A stretch of DNA of 64,000 nucleotides, taken from positions 1-64,000 of the forward strand of contig NZ_WQPN01000006.1 of the NCBI RefSeq assembly GCF_018785315.1, given 5' to 3'. The notes under the pieces were generated by a model. That model saw nothing but the letters and a program-made list of their open reading frames with translations. It did not search any database and was not told where the DNA came from. This DNA is from Clostridium sp. MCC353. GTDB taxonomy: Bacteria; Bacillota; Clostridia; Lachnospirales; Lachnospiraceae. Positions 50,573 to 59,342 of this stretch are shown piece after piece. The position numbers and the translations under genes were made by a program. Every line of letters begins with the position of its first letter. Positions within the stretch are counted from its first letter, which is position 1.

Positions 50573-53245
50573 CTACTCACCAAATTCCGTTTCCAGCCCC
50601 TTAAACGGATAATTCTTATCACCCGTCTTCTGCCCTAAAAACTGCTCTTTTATCGTCTTCCCCACCAGTTCAATTTCACCAAAAAGCTCCTGCGCCGACA
50701 TCCGTTTGGCGCCCTGGCCCCATATGATAAGCTGTTCCAGGGCATCCGATGTGGCAACAGTCACGTGATATTTCTTCCCGATCTGATGGACCGTTTTTTC
50801 AATATACTGATCCGCCGTCTCCGCCTCTTTCGTATAGACCACGAAGATATTATGGTACGGCTGGACTTCCCCTGGATTGCCCTTTACCTTATAGGCGTCG
50901 AATACCAGAATCACCGTATTCTTTACATACCCCTGGTAATTGCAGAGAATGTCCATCAGGCGGCCCCTGGCGCCTTCAATATTGTCTTTTGCCAGCTCCT
51001 TCAGTTCCGGCCAGGCGAAGATTATATTGTAGCCGTCCACCAGCAGGTATTCTTCGGCATTTACCGGTTTACTGGGTTTGTACTGGTAATTGCGTACCCT
51101 GGGCGGGCTTTCCGGGCGGTTAAAACGGTTCCTCTCCCGTTTTATCGGTCCGTAAGTCCGTTCAAATATGGCGTCCAGCTCTTCCGGGTCCGCCCATCCG
51201 GCTTCTACGGAACGGTAAGCGGGTTCCTGCCTCATTTCCGGCTTCTGCCGCCCCCGGCCCAGATTCAGCCCGCTGTCCAGATGGGCATATTCTTCCACCT
51301 GATCCCAGCTCACCACAAATCCCGCCCCATGGGAGCAGAACACGGAGCCGGTGGGATTTTCCGCGTCCTTTTCCGAATCATAACCGATGGCTGCGATCAC
51401 CTCCTGGGCATTATGGCAGGGTTCATAGCCCCGCAGCGAGCAGAACAGGCGGCCTCTTCCCCTTGAATAAGACGTCACTTCCGTCTGATAATCCCGCATG
51501 GCCACTACGGGAGCAGTGCCCTTCAGCACCGTCATATCCCCGTCTGTCACCGGGTCCTGAAATGTGCCGTACATCTTCTGGATATCCGTCATCGCCCGCC
51601 CCACCTGCTCCGTGGGAATCTCCAGGTTAAATTCATAGACCGGCTCCAGCAAAATGCTCCTGGCCCGTTTCAGCCCGTGGCGGACAGCCCTATAGGTGGC
51701 CTGGCGGAAATCCCCGCCCTCCGTATGCTTCTGATGGGCCCTTCCTGCCACAAGGGTGATCTTCATATCCGTAATTTCCGAACCGGTCAGAACTCCCGGA
51801 TGAATCCGTTCTTCCAAATGGGTCAGAACCAGCCTCTGCCAGTTCCGGTCCAGCATGTCCTCGCTGCAGGCGCTGGCAAACTGCAGCCCGCTGCCCTCTT
51901 CCCCCGGTTCCAGAAGCAGATGGACTTCCGCGTAATGCCGGAGAGGTTCAAAATGTCCGATCCCCTCCACCGGTTCCCCGATGGTTTCTTTATATACAAT
52001 GCTTCCCGTTCCAAATTCCACGCTGACGCCAAACCGTTCCAGGATCAGGCTTTTTAAAATCTCGATCTGGACTTCCCCCATCACCTGGGCGTGGATTTCA
52101 TCTACGGATTCTTTCCATACGATGTGGAGTTCCGGCTCTTCTTCCTCCAGCTGTCTGAGCTTGCCAAGCATGCTGTGCACATCACAGCCTTCGGGAAGCT
52201 GTATCTGATAGGTGAGAACCGGCTCCAAAAGCGGCACCTGCGCCTCTTCCTCACAGCCCAGCCCCTGCCCGCTGAATGTTTTACCCAGGCCCAGAACCGC
52301 ACAGACCGTTCCGGGGCCTGCTTCCTCCACAGCCTGAAACCCGGAACCGGAATAAATCCTGATCTGATCCGCCTTTTCTTCCCATGGCTCCCCATTTTTA
52401 TCGCTGCCCTTTATGGGCATTTTAACTTTCAGGCTCCCGCCTGTGATTTTCATATAGGTCAGGCGGTTTCCCTGTCCGTCTCTGGCTATTTTAAACACCC
52501 TGGCTCCAAACTCTTTTGGATATTGGGGATAGAGGGTATATTCCTCAAACCCCTGTAAAAATTCTTCCACGCCAGTGAGTTTAAGGGCGGAACCGAAAAA
52601 GCAGGGGAAAATCATCCTGGTCGCGATCCCATAGGCAATTTCAGGCGTTTCCAGTGTTCCGGTTTCCAGATACTGTTCCATCAGCCCTTCTTCGCACATG
52701 GCCAGATTCTCCAGGAACAGTTCCCGGTCCTGATCCCGGCCGAAATCCACACATTTTTCATCCAGCCGCTTTTTTAATTCATCCATCAAAGCCTGACGGT
52801 CCGTTCCTTCCTGATCCATTTTATTGATGAATAGAAAAACGGGGATTTCATACCGCTTTAACAGTCTCCAAAGCGTCTGGACATGGCCCTGAACCCCGTC
52901 CGCGCCGCTGATTACCAGCACCGCGTAATCCAGCACCTGCAAAGTCCGTTCCATCTCCGCCGAAAAATCCACATGGCCCGGCGTATCCAAAAGCGTGACC
53001 TGCTTCTGCCCCACGGTTACCTGGGCCTGCTTTGCAAAAATGGTGATCCCCCTGGAACGCTCCAGCTCATAGGTGTCCAAAAACGCGTCTTTATGATCCA
53101 CCCGGCCCATTTTGCGGATATTCCCGCATGTATATAAAATGCTCTCCGCCAGCGTAGTTTTCCCTGCGTCCACGTGGGCGAGGATGCCGGCACAGATATG
53201 TGTTTTATATTGATTGTCTGGTTTATTTTCGTGAGTATCTGGCAT
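50573..53245 (-). CDS. Tet(M)-like ribosomal-protection GTPase fused to a Rae1/YacP-type NYN nuclease domain
   Basis: About 890 residues. The N-terminal 640 are an EF-G-like ribosomal protection GTPase: P-loop AHVDAGKTTLAES, DTPGHVDF, NKMD, then domains II-V including GRAMTDIQKMYGTFQDPV. After a charged linker, a PIN/NYN domain starts at EEYLLVDGYNIIFAWPEL, with VILVFDAYKVKG, FTKE-like VVYTKEAETADQYIE, VATSDALEQLIIWGQGA and SAQELFGEIE, closely matching B. subtilis Rae1 (YacP), the ribosome A-site endonuclease. Tet(M) is about 640 residues, so this is a true fusion. The start at 53245 follows AAAGGGG and begins the conserved domain; the open frame to 53359 runs into the flanking repeat. It may act on stalled ribosomes or confer tetracycline protection; which is unknown. 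Confidence 0.9.
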   Translation of the reverse strand: MPDTHENKPDNQYKTHICAGILAHVDAGKTTLAESILYTCGNIRKMGRVDHKDAFLDTYELERSRGITIFAKQAQVTVGQKQVTLLDTPGHVDFSAEMERTLQVLDYAVLVISGADGVQGHVQTLWRLLKRYEIPVFLFINKMDQEGTDRQALMDELKKRLDEKCVDFGRDQDRELFLENLAMCEEGLMEQYLETGTLETPEIAYGIATRMIFPCFFGSALKLTGVEEFLQGFEEYTLYPQYPKEFGARVFKIARDGQGNRLTYMKITGGSLKVKMPIKGSDKNGEPWEEKADQIRIYSGSGFQAVEEAGPGTVCAVLGLGKTFSGQGLGCEEEAQVPLLEPVLTYQIQLPEGCDVHSMLGKLRQLEEEEPELHIVWKESVDEIHAQVMGEVQIEILKSLILERFGVSVEFGTGSIVYKETIGEPVEGIGHFEPLRHYAEVHLLLEPGEEGSGLQFASACSEDMLDRNWQRLVLTHLEERIHPGVLTGSEITDMKITLVAGRAHQKHTEGGDFRQATYRAVRHGLKRARSILLEPVYEFNLEIPTEQVGRAMTDIQKMYGTFQDPVTDGDMTVLKGTAPVVAMRDYQTEVTSYSRGRGRLFCSLRGYEPCHNAQEVIAAIGYDSEKDAENPTGSVFCSHGAGFVVSWDQVEEYAHLDSGLNLGRGRQKPEMRQEPAYRSVEAGWADPEELDAIFERTYGPIKRERNRFNRPESPPRVRNYQYKPSKPVNAEEYLLVDGYNIIFAWPELKELAKDNIEGARGRLMDILCNYQGYVKNTVILVFDAYKVKGNPGEVQPYHNIFVVYTKEAETADQYIEKTVHQIGKKYHVTVATSDALEQLIIWGQGAKRMSAQELFGEIELVGKTIKEQFLGQKTGDKNYPFKGLETEFGE

Positions 53246-53343
53246 CGAAAATACCCCTTTCTCTTGTTTATAATCCTGTAAATTATAACATAGGGAGGAA
53301 CATAAGTCGATAATACTTCTATTTCCATCCTCAATTTGTGTAA

Positions 53344-53435
53344 CAGTTTTCTTTATCACTTTTCACATCGGATGGACATCCGATGCTTCTTGACCGGCCT
53401 TTTCAGTCAAGAAGATGAGCCGTCTGAACTATTAC
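53344..53435. repeat. 92-bp inverted repeat flanking the ribosome GTPase gene, right copy
   Basis: The inverted partner of 50352-50443 (87 of 92 positions equal). Two of the five differences fall in a hairpin stem as G-T versus A-T pairs, so structure is kept. Confidence 0.88.
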
Positions 53436-53475
53436 CAATTTATAATTATTATTTCAGTACTTAACATTCTGATAC

Positions 53476-53519
53476 AAAAAGCCCGGATCTCCTTGCGTAT
53501 TTAAGGAAAACCAGGCCTT
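53476..53519 (-). terminator. Terminator of the toxin-antitoxin pair
   Basis: An imperfect stem from GCCTGG...TCCTT with AAGGA...CCGGGC, followed on the minus strand by TTTTTG. It lies just after the DUF4411 stop at 53530. Confidence 0.65.
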
Positions 53520-53529
53520 AACAAATTAC

Positions 53530-54039
53530 TCATAACCGAACTCCCGCACTTCTCATAAAATAATATAAATCCTCACATTTAACATTAAACATTTTGGCAA
53601 TATCAGGTATTTTAGGTCTATTTGTTGCATTTGATATGATTCCCAATGGTTTCTCAAAGGTAATAATCGTATACCCATATGTAGATGCTGCTGCTATAAG
53701 CCACGGATCAGCAACCGTCTCTTTAGACCACTCTCTTAACGCTCTCTCTGTATACTTCTCACTAGTTTGAATATAATTCAATATATTTGCATAAACTCGC
53801 AATACATCAGAACTCTTCCTGCTACATACATTCAATTCCTCAATTGATTTTAACCAAGCTGTTAATTCATCATCTCCTTTCAGGATTTCAGCTTTAACGG
53901 AATCTAATATTGCCACGCTCTCAGTAGATAATAACGGAACTAGCTGGCGCCAAAATCCTGGTGCCAAATCAAACGGATAGAAGTTTTCATACGGTGTGAT
54001 TAGTGAATTAGCATCCAGTAAAAATTTTTCCTCTACCAT
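53530..54039 (-). CDS. DUF4411 PIN-like toxin candidate
   Basis: A 169-residue protein starting MVEEKFLLDANSLITPYENF; the early Asp-Ala-Asn, the Glu in SVKAEILKGDDELT and the Asp in ETVADPWLIAAASTYG are placed like the acidic residues of PIN-domain ribonucleases. DUF4411 proteins are commonly paired with ImmA/IrrE-type proteins as presumed toxin-antitoxin modules, exactly as here: this gene overlaps the upstream ImmA gene by seven bases. Codon use is more AT-rich than the flanking metabolic genes, suggesting acquisition. Confidence 0.85.
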   Translation of the reverse strand: MVEEKFLLDANSLITPYENFYPFDLAPGFWRQLVPLLSTESVAILDSVKAEILKGDDELTAWLKSIEELNVCSRKSSDVLRVYANILNYIQTSEKYTERALREWSKETVADPWLIAAASTYGYTIITFEKPLGIISNATNRPKIPDIAKMFNVKCEDLYYFMRSAGVRL

Positions 54040-55202
54040 CTAACACCTCCAATCTCATCAGCAAGTCTGGAAAATGTCTTCCTATTAGTATTCGTCAGCC
54101 TATAAGCGTCCGTGTACTGAGTTCTTCCTTCTTTCGCACTGCCCGCTAATGCCCTAATAAATCTGTGATCCAGCTTAGCCCCCATATTTTTATAATAGTC
54201 ACCGCCGGAACTCTTTTTATTCCTCTGCTCCTGCCACTTTTTATAATCTAAAGTTAATTGATCTACCAAATCTGCATAGCTTTTTTTAGAAATAAAAGAG
54301 CTGTCCAATGCTTTACGAACAATCACATACTGGCTGCATTTAAAGTATTTAGCTAAATCAGCTACCTTATCACGCATATCTAAGGTTTGTTCTTTCCACT
54401 TTTTGTAAAACAGTTTTTGAGGTACAAGTATTTCTGCTGCTGTTTCATTGCAGACTTTCTCCAAAGAACTTACATTCTCAGTATTTCCAAACTGGTCATT
54501 ATATAAACTCTCTGTGCCTGTCCATATATGTGCCAGCTCATGCAAAAGAGAGAATATCTTTCCCCCCTCCGTATCGCATGTATTAATAAAAACCAGAGGC
54601 GCATATCTGTCTATTAGCGTAAATGCTCTAAATTCACTTATCGACAATTTTCTACGAGTGTTCTGACCTACTATACCACTCATCATCACCAGAATGCCCG
54701 CATTTTCACATCTTTCTCTTAGATATTTAAAAGATCCGGTAATTGAATCAGTCTGATTAAACCAATCCTCTTCCAGATTCAAAACTCTTCTAATATCGTC
54801 CACAATATCATCTTTATTTGCTTCTTTATTATATTTTCCCACAAAGGACAGCTCTTCTGCCCCATTATCTCTTAAAAATCCTTTCATCCATTCCTGCGCG
54901 TCCGACATCGCATCAACTGTATCAAGCAAATTTCGGCTCGGTTCTTGCAGTCCCATACTTTCAACAGTACGAAATTCAATAATTTTACATTCATCTTCAG
55001 GAGGGGTTTTTAAAAAGAAATAGCCAAATGGAATATTAATTTTCTTGCTTACATCTTCAATTTGGTTAAAAGTAGGCACTTTTTCACCAGACTGCCACTT
55101 CAAGAGCAATTCCACTACAGAATTGTTTACATCATAAAACTGTACTTTCTGTATCATCCAATTTAAAATACTTGGTTCAATCTTTAAATTCATTCCAGCC
55201 AT
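54033..55202 (-). CDS. ImmA/IrrE-family metallopeptidase (antitoxin partner)
   Basis: A 389-residue protein. An N-terminal helix-turn-helix-like region (NSVVELLLKWQSGEKVPTFN, PFGYFFLK) precedes an ImmA/IrrE zinc peptidase domain with the HExxH motif in FSLLHELAHIWTG and the third ligand glutamate in CNETAAEILVP. The strong AGGAGGTGAC site fixes the start. With the overlapping DUF4411 gene it forms a likely type II toxin-antitoxin or stress module. The promoter is at 55225-55253. Confidence 0.88.
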   Translation of the reverse strand: MAGMNLKIEPSILNWMIQKVQFYDVNNSVVELLLKWQSGEKVPTFNQIEDVSKKINIPFGYFFLKTPPEDECKIIEFRTVESMGLQEPSRNLLDTVDAMSDAQEWMKGFLRDNGAEELSFVGKYNKEANKDDIVDDIRRVLNLEEDWFNQTDSITGSFKYLRERCENAGILVMMSGIVGQNTRRKLSISEFRAFTLIDRYAPLVFINTCDTEGGKIFSLLHELAHIWTGTESLYNDQFGNTENVSSLEKVCNETAAEILVPQKLFYKKWKEQTLDMRDKVADLAKYFKCSQYVIVRKALDSSFISKKSYADLVDQLTLDYKKWQEQRNKKSSGGDYYKNMGAKLDHRFIRALAGSAKEGRTQYTDAYRLTNTNRKTFSRLADEIGGVRW

Positions 55203-55224
55203 GGCGTCACCTCCTCTTAACTAT

Positions 55225-55253
55225 ATTATATGCGTTTTTTCTTAGTCTAGCAA
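55225..55253 (-). promoter_or_regulatory. Promoter of the ImmA/DUF4411 pair
   Basis: Minus strand TTGCTA (55248-55253), 17 bases, TATAAT (55225-55230), 23 bases before the start codon. Confidence 0.72.
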
Positions 55254-55286
55254 TCGATTTTTTACGGCAATATTTTCGCAGATATT

Positions 55287-55326
55287 TAAAAAAGCGCCGG
55301 TTCAAGCCTAACTCGAAACCGGCGCC
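55287..55326 (-). terminator. Terminator downstream of the CocE/Tct operon
   Basis: Stem GCGCCGGTT/AACCGGCGC, with TTTTTTAAAT after it on the minus strand. It ends the transcript that carries the repeat copy C. Confidence 0.85.
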
Positions 55327-55357
55327 ATAAAGGGGGCGCTTTAATCAATCGATCATT

Positions 55358-55538
55358 TTAATTCCTCCATGCCGGAGCAGTTCATGCGCAAATATTGCTA
55401 ACGCAAGTTTTGCTAACGCAAATTTTTGCGTTGCGTAGGCGCGCGCTGAGAATTTCAGATTCTCAGCTGCGGTTCAAACTTGTGGCTCCGGCACAAATTG
55501 GGGTGTGAAAAATAAGCCATCAGGATTATTTTTCACAC
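55358..55538. repeat. Dispersed structured intergenic repeat, copy C
   Basis: Full-length third copy of the element at 4347 and 7381, again in the same orientation and again directly after the stop of a minus-strand gene: here the CocE stop codon (55533-55535) is inside the terminal hairpin (55503-55538). The middle part holds TTGCGTTGCGTAGGCGCGCGC, absent from the short copy A. Confidence 0.8.
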
Positions 55539-57275
55539 TAATCTAAACTCCATATAAGAAGGATAAATCTTATTATGAAAAACCGTCAGCTCCACATCCC
55601 CTTCCGGCTGCAGGAAATAAAATCCTTTTTCCGCACACGTAAGGGAAACCCGGAGCCTGTGGCCCGCTTTCACCACATAATGAACCGGCATCAGGTCAAT
55701 TTCCAGCCGGTAAGGCCGCCCTGGCAGCAGCTTCTGTTCATCCAGTTGGTTTCCCCTGTGCCATGGCAGGTTTAAAAAGTCATAAGGCGGCACATGGGTC
55801 TGCCGCTTGGACGCCCTTAAATGCCCGTCTGTCATCTGTCTGGAACCGCCGTCCGGGGAAACGTCCGTCACCGTCACAAACAGGTCGGTGTCCTCCGCCG
55901 AAGCGGCGATCCATACCGAAGCCAGGCCATGGCCGGTGATATGAACCGGCTTATCAAAGGCTTCTGTGGTATAGGTAACCGCCTTCTTTTCCAAATCTGC
56001 CGGACAGGGCGTCTCCACCCCGTCCCCGATATCGAAAACCGCTTTATAACTGCTGCTGCCTTCCATCTCTTCATAAGGCATGCCGGTCAGGGTTCCGTCC
56101 AAAGCTGATTCAATAGTCCCCGACGGCTTCCCGCTGAGATAAAAACGGATCGGTTTTTCCCCGAAAACAGGCCAGTCTTTTACAAACGTCCAGTCCTTTC
56201 CCGGTTCTCCATTAATAGTTTTTATGTAAATGGGATCTTCCTCCATGATCTTGTTATCGATCCCTTTCAGCCAGTAATCATAAAATCTAAGATGTTCTAT
56301 GACCAGGCTCACTTCCCGTTTTGGCCGGGTATGGAACCATGGCCCGATGATCATCTTTTTCGGCAGGGTCAGATTCCGGTACATGATAACCGTATCCCGG
56401 CGGAATACGTCAAACCATCCGCCCATCAGGTAGACAGCCGCGCTTCCGCTGTTGATCCGGTCTTTATAGGTGCTGGCGCTGACCTGGTTCCAGTACCGGC
56501 TGTCACTGTCCTCACACCAGTCATCCCGGTTTTTCAGGTTTTGAAACAACGGAATCTGTCTGTCGTTATAAATATGCTGTTCTGCGGCTTTTTGAAGCAG
56601 AGTGCGTCCCTCGTCCCCATCCACGGGAACGGCTGTCTCCATATCCTGCCTCCAGTCCTGATCCGGCTGGCTGCCGAAGGCCCTGGCGATTCCGCCCCGT
56701 ACCCAGCCATCGTATTTGTTGAAATCCGTCATGCAGACACAGGCAGCTTTCAAATGGGGCGGACAGGTTCTCAGCACCTCAAGCTGGGTCTGTCCGGTAT
56801 AGGAAGAGCCGAACATTCCCGTGCTGCCGTCGCAGAAGTGCTGAGAGGCGAACCACTCGTTGATCTCATAGCCGTCCATGGCTTCCTCCACACTGTTTGC
56901 AGCCCAGCGCACTCCTTCAGAAGCTTTTGTGCCGCGGCAGTCGGCGTATCCTACGATATAGCCATGTGACGTGAGCACATCCACCATAATATCCCATTGT
57001 ATATTCTCCAAATCATCCCCAGCCGGATCCTCTTTTAAAGTCCTTCCCGGAATCAGACGGCCGTTTTCATAGAGGGCGCGGCCATAAGGCGTCAGCCGCC
57101 AGACCACCGGCAGAGGTTTTTCCTCCACAACGCCATTTTTAACCGGCCTGTAATAGTCCACGGCGATCCTGGTGCCGTCTCTCATGGCCACATATTGGCT
57201 GAACCGTTCTGCCCCGTCATACTCCGGGGCGGAATAACCGGAATATCGGCCTGGCGCGGATATTTTCTCTTCCAT
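55533..57275 (-). CDS. CocE/NonD-family hydrolase (X-Pro dipeptidyl-peptidase S15 fold)
   Basis: A 580-residue serine hydrolase. ADCRGTKASEG and the nucleophile elbow GMFGSSYTGQTQ (Gly-x-Ser-x-x-Gly) lie in the alpha/beta-hydrolase part, and the C-terminal jelly-roll domain includes HITGHGLASVWIAASAED and LRVSLTCAEKGF. The catalytic aspartate and histidine are likely in the 330-390 region (GWFDVFRRDT, GPWFHTRPKR). CocE-type enzymes hydrolyse esters or amides. It is last in the TctCBA-MBL operon, so it may release a substrate or product of the imported carboxylate. AAGGAGG precedes the start. Confidence 0.87.
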   Translation of the reverse strand: MEEKISAPGRYSGYSAPEYDGAERFSQYVAMRDGTRIAVDYYRPVKNGVVEEKPLPVVWRLTPYGRALYENGRLIPGRTLKEDPAGDDLENIQWDIMVDVLTSHGYIVGYADCRGTKASEGVRWAANSVEEAMDGYEINEWFASQHFCDGSTGMFGSSYTGQTQLEVLRTCPPHLKAACVCMTDFNKYDGWVRGGIARAFGSQPDQDWRQDMETAVPVDGDEGRTLLQKAAEQHIYNDRQIPLFQNLKNRDDWCEDSDSRYWNQVSASTYKDRINSGSAAVYLMGGWFDVFRRDTVIMYRNLTLPKKMIIGPWFHTRPKREVSLVIEHLRFYDYWLKGIDNKIMEEDPIYIKTINGEPGKDWTFVKDWPVFGEKPIRFYLSGKPSGTIESALDGTLTGMPYEEMEGSSSYKAVFDIGDGVETPCPADLEKKAVTYTTEAFDKPVHITGHGLASVWIAASAEDTDLFVTVTDVSPDGGSRQMTDGHLRASKRQTHVPPYDFLNLPWHRGNQLDEQKLLPGRPYRLEIDLMPVHYVVKAGHRLRVSLTCAEKGFYFLQPEGDVELTVFHNKIYPSYMEFRLV

Positions 57276-57338
57276 TTCAAACCTCCTTACTCACTGCATC
57301 TCCAATATTTCCCGCACACACCCTCTGCCCATGCAAAA

Positions 57339-58835
57339 TCAGCTTTTCCCATTCTTCAGTCTCTCTTTTATCCTGTCACCAAACAAATTCCATACAATAC
57401 TGATCATGGCCGCAATCAAAAGTACACAGGAGACAGGTCTTGTAAAGAAATCCAGCAGCCCATGTTCACCATAGTTAAATGCCCGGCGCAGATTCGTCTC
57501 CAGCAGACTTCCCAATATATATGTCATCATAAACGGCATGACCGGAATCTTGAAATATCCCATAAATACCCCCAGCAGACATGCAAACAGGGCCACTAAT
57601 ACGGAAAATACATTGTTCGACGTCAGATAAGCGCCCAGAAATGCCACCACAATGATGATCGGATAGAGGAAATGATAGGGCGTGGTCAGCATTTTTGGAA
57701 ATAACGGCATTCCCGCCATCTGTGCGATCAGCACGACCACAGTCGCCAGCATGGCTGCGATATAAAGAGTATAAACTACCTTTGTATTCTGCAGAAGGAG
57801 CTGAGGGCCTGCGTTGATTCCATGGATGCTCATCGCCGTAATAAAATAGGCCATAGCGCCATTTCCCGGAATTCCCAACGCGATCATAGGGGTCATGGCC
57901 CCGCCGATCACCGCATTATTGGCAACTTCCGGGGCCATAACACCTCCGATTGCGCCCTTTCCCCACTGTTCCTTGTCTTTCGCCGCATTTTTTTCATTGG
58001 CGTAGGCCAGCACGCTGGCCGTTGCGGCTCCCAGCCCGGGCATAAAACCGATCACAGCCCCCAGGCCAAAGCAGCGCCCGATGAGAGGCAGATGTTCCTT
58101 AATATCTTTGGCAGGCCACCTAAACCGGTCCACTTTAATATTGACCGCCTCTTTTTTCTTAGTATCCCTGGCATATTCCATTAAAATGATCCTGGCCGCG
58201 AAAAGTCCCATCAGCAGATTGACCATGTTCATTCCGTTCAGCAGATACATATTTCCAAATGTGAACCGTGTTACTCCCCCTACCGGGTCAGTTCCCACAC
58301 ATCCCAGCAGAAGGGCCAGCCCCATGGAGATAAATCCCTTTACCAAATCGTCCTTAGATAAGGCGATGACCAGGGTAATGGCGCAGAAGCAAAGGGAAAA
58401 ATATTCCCACGGCCCCAGTTTAACCGCCCATTTGGCAATCACCGGACATAAAAACATGGCCAGGATTAAGGACGGCATGGTGCCGATAAAATTGCTGACT
58501 ACCGCCGCGCTGAGGGCGCGGACCGGATCCCCTCTTTTCGTAAACTCGTATCCGTCCCAGCAGGTGGGAATGGACGAACTGGTTCCCGGGATTCCAAGCA
58601 AAATGGAACCGATGCAGCTTCCCGAGGTGCTGCCGATATAAATTGCCATCAAAAGTCCCAGAGCCAGGCCGGGATCCATTTTATAGGTCAGCGGAAGCAG
58701 AACCACGGTCAGCATTCCGCCTCCAAGGCCCGGAATCGCTCCCAACACCATTCCAGCCACTCCGCCCAGCAATATGTAAACCAGTCCGACGGGCGACGCC
58801 ACATTTTTAAAGGCGCTGATCATTGTTTCAGCCAT
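57339..58835 (-). CDS. tctA: Tripartite tricarboxylate transporter large permease TctA
   Basis: A 498-residue protein with about twelve helices. The family signatures GAIPGLGGGMLTVVLLPLTY and SGSCIGSILLGIPGTSSSIP near the N-terminus and MIALGIPGNGAMAYFITAMS later are present. With TctB and TctC it forms the TTT importer, which takes up carboxylates (citrate-like or aromatic) by a binding-protein-dependent secondary mechanism. GGAGGAAAC before the ATG. Confidence 0.93.
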   Translation of the reverse strand: MAETMISAFKNVASPVGLVYILLGGVAGMVLGAIPGLGGGMLTVVLLPLTYKMDPGLALGLLMAIYIGSTSGSCIGSILLGIPGTSSSIPTCWDGYEFTKRGDPVRALSAAVVSNFIGTMPSLILAMFLCPVIAKWAVKLGPWEYFSLCFCAITLVIALSKDDLVKGFISMGLALLLGCVGTDPVGGVTRFTFGNMYLLNGMNMVNLLMGLFAARIILMEYARDTKKKEAVNIKVDRFRWPAKDIKEHLPLIGRCFGLGAVIGFMPGLGAATASVLAYANEKNAAKDKEQWGKGAIGGVMAPEVANNAVIGGAMTPMIALGIPGNGAMAYFITAMSIHGINAGPQLLLQNTKVVYTLYIAAMLATVVVLIAQMAGMPLFPKMLTTPYHFLYPIIIVVAFLGAYLTSNNVFSVLVALFACLLGVFMGYFKIPVMPFMMTYILGSLLETNLRRAFNYGEHGLLDFFTRPVSCVLLIAAMISIVWNLFGDRIKERLKNGKS

Positions 58836-58854
58836 TGTTTCCTCCTTTCATCCT

Positions 58855-59331
58855 CTACAGCCTGAATTTTCCTGCCGGCAGATTCACTTCCAGCAGTTTC
58901 ACATACAGCAGATACATGATGACAGCCACGGCCGCCACATAGAGCACTTTCTTCCAAACGGCCACTCCGCTTCCCTTAGAAAACAGGAAACAGGTCAGAA
59001 ATACGGTCATCGGAACCGCAACCTTATATCCCAGCCAATACAGCGCTCCGTAATTCAACAGGTAAATCCCGAACAATAGCCAAAAACGTTTCCACTGCTC
59101 CAGAGATAAATAGGCTTTATAAGGCGTCCTGTTCTTGCGCACGATCAGCACCAGGCTGAAAATACCGATAATAAAACAGGACACATAGGGGAACAGCCGG
59201 GGGCCCGGATCTCCCACAATGTTGGTCTGTTTAATCCCGGTGGTATAGTATGCGAAAACCAGAGAGAGCGCCAGCATGATAAATCCCAGGATTCTGTCTT
59301 TATTCACTTCTTTCTGCATCATTTCCCCCAT
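58855..59331 (-). CDS. tctB: Tripartite tricarboxylate transporter small membrane subunit TctB
   Basis: A 158-residue protein with four membrane segments (ILGFIMLALSLVFAYYTTG, LFPYVSCFIIGIFSLVLIV, LLFGIYLLNYGALYWLGYKV, VLYVAAVAVIMYLLYVKLL), the usual TctB arrangement. Alternative starts three or four codons later (ATGATG after GGGGGAA) are about equally good. It lies 12 bases after TctC and 20 before TctA. Confidence 0.88.
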   Translation of the reverse strand: MGEMMQKEVNKDRILGFIMLALSLVFAYYTTGIKQTNIVGDPGPRLFPYVSCFIIGIFSLVLIVRKNRTPYKAYLSLEQWKRFWLLFGIYLLNYGALYWLGYKVAVPMTVFLTCFLFSKGSGVAVWKKVLYVAAVAVIMYLLYVKLLEVNLPAGKFRL

Positions 59332-59342
59332 TTCTCCGGCCT

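Noticed and set aside
50573-53245. Plain tetracycline resistance gene
   Set aside because: The extra Rae1-like domain and greater length set it apart from Tet(M)-type proteins; resistance cannot be concluded from sequence.
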